Source: an uncultured beta proteobacterium
GTDB taxonomy: Bacteria; Pseudomonadota; Gammaproteobacteria; Burkholderiales; Burkholderiaceae_C
Assembly: GCA_903859265.1 (NCBI GenBank)
Contig: CAIOLZ010000154.1
Coordinates: forward strand, 1 to 5,914
Direction: 5' to 3'
DNA length: 5,914 bases
Part shown: piece by piece, positions 5,474 to 5,914 of the stretch
Layout of the letters: each line of letters begins with the position of its first letter
Numbering within the stretch: position 1 is the first letter of the stretch
Notes under the pieces: model-generated
Database searches by the model: none
What the model saw: only the letters and a program-made list of their open reading frames with translations
Told to the model about the DNA's origin: nothing
Translations under genes and position numbers: made by a program

Positions 5474-5832
5474 ACAAGGTATTGAAGTTCGGTATTGCGC
5501 CAGTGCCTGTGCAGCGCGCCCGCACACTGGCGATTGCGGCGGGAACACGCCAACGCGGCAAAGATGAACCCAACGTTTGGTTTCCCACTGTGACTGCCAT
5601 GGCACGGGTGCTGTCCGATGAGAACATGGCCTTGCTCAAGGTCATTCGTGAGAGTCATCCAGACTCCATGGACGCCTTAGCCAAGGCGGTCGGGAAACAT
5701 GCGCCCAACGTGTCGCGGTCGCTGCACACCATGGCCCAATATGGTTTGGTCAAGCTCACTAAGCATGGCCGAACGGTCATTCCGCAGGCTACATCCGAGA
5801 GGGTTACTGTTGATTTTTCCTGGGGTGGCTGA
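5470..5832 (+). CDS. HTH antitoxin/regulator (HVO_A0114/MarR-like, TumA-type)
   Basis: A 120-residue DNA-binding protein, the expected partner of the upstream toxin. It would neutralise the toxin and repress the operon, which is inferred from family arrangement. An N-terminal arm (1-35) leads to the block PNVWFPTVTAMARVLSDEN (34-52), typical of this family. A winged helix-turn-helix follows: helices at about 53-62 and 66-75, recognition helix at about 78-90 (APNVSRSLHTMAQYG), and a wing with KHGRTVIPQA (98-107). The start is secure: AAGGAG (5456-5461) lies eight bases before ATG 5470, and the ATG overlaps the toxin stop. The strong ribosome site here, against none seen for the toxin, would favour excess antitoxin. 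It could also be described simply as a MarR-type regulator. Confidence 0.75.
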   Translation: MNKVLKFGIAPVPVQRARTLAIAAGTRQRGKDEPNVWFPTVTAMARVLSDENMALLKVIRESHPDSMDALAKAVGKHAPNVSRSLHTMAQYGLVKLTKHGRTVIPQATSERVTVDFSWGG

Positions 5833-5914
5833 CATTACATCGCTGGATCAAGCGATTTCAGCAAATATCGTGTCACTCTTTCATTGGGGAAATCCGCTCG
5901 TTTTACCTTTTCGA
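5825..5914 (+). CDS. Possible third operon gene, N-terminal fragment running off the window
   Basis: A frame starting at GTG 5825 overlaps the antitoxin end by 8 nt and stays open to the window edge (30 codons, MADITSLDQAISANIVSLFH and onward). The peptide looks protein-like, with an amphipathic first half and then aromatic and hydrophobic residues. The frame is also open upstream to ATG 5765, and TTG 5810 is another possible start. No Shine-Dalgarno is seen before any of them. I recognise no family. It could be a coupled third gene or a chance open frame. Confidence 0.25.
   Translation, partial: MADITSLDQAISANIVSLFHWGNPLVLPFR
5839..5856 (+). other. Small perfect hairpin after the antitoxin gene
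   Basis: ATCGCT (5839-5844) pairs with AGCGAT (5851-5856) around a 6-nt loop, 6 bp after the antitoxin stop. Only TT follows, so it is a weak terminator candidate at best. It also falls within the possible frame that runs off the right edge. Confidence 0.25.

Noticed and set aside
5108..5605. Minus-strand frame antisense to the toxin and antitoxin
   Set aside because: It is the shadow of two coupled plus-strand genes with recognisable family motifs and a strong ribosome site.

Overview
The window looks like a piece of a betaproteobacterial chromosome or large replicon, probably Burkholderiales-like. This rests on protein style (a DUF2789 protein, a TumE/TumA-type pair, a bacterial type IIIA ATPase) and on high GC with strong G/C third-position bias in the ATPase. 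It is an inference, not a proven identity. Base composition is mosaic: GC-rich through the ATPase and DUF202 genes, clearly AT-richer from about 4440 to the right end. That fits insertions and deletions in an accessory segment.

Left part (1-955): no gene is recognisable before about 400, apart from weak small frames. A DUF2789 protein (403-648, +) follows and ends in a hairpin that resembles a terminator. A stretch of about 250 bp (702-955) has no assignable gene.

Centre (956-4430, all on the minus strand, transcribed right to left): the 5' end of the cluster is the C-terminal remnant of a SAM-dependent methyltransferase. It is cut off at its N-terminus and also seems to lack a few codons inside. 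Nineteen bases later comes an intact DUF202 membrane protein, then a strong hairpin, a leader of about 150 nt with three small perfect inverted repeats, and a complete P-type H+-ATPase of 839 residues. The ATPase would pump protons outward using ATP. The surviving pair DUF202 plus ATPase may serve acid or ion stress, but nothing in the sequence proves a shared function.

Scar (4431-4816): a non-coding, AT-rich segment of about 386 bp. It is bounded by imperfect 24-bp inverted repeats (18 of 24 identical) centred on TGCTAGCA, and carries further copies of a TGCTAATGTGG core, inverted left versus right. This resembles the multiple terminal repeats of an IS (IS21-like in style) that has lost its transposase genes. 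It sits exactly between two broken genes: the methyltransferase on its left and the C-terminal tail of a tyrosine recombinase (4843-5004) on its right.

Right part (5005-5914, +): a two-gene operon with a 4-nt ATGA overlap encodes a DUF6516/TumE-like toxin (5093-5473) and an HVO_A0114/MarR-like winged-helix antitoxin (5470-5832). A third frame overlapping the antitoxin end runs out of the window and could be a further operon member. A toxin-antitoxin pair next to an integrase remnant and an IS scar suggests the relic of a mobile island or plasmid segment joined to the ATPase locus.
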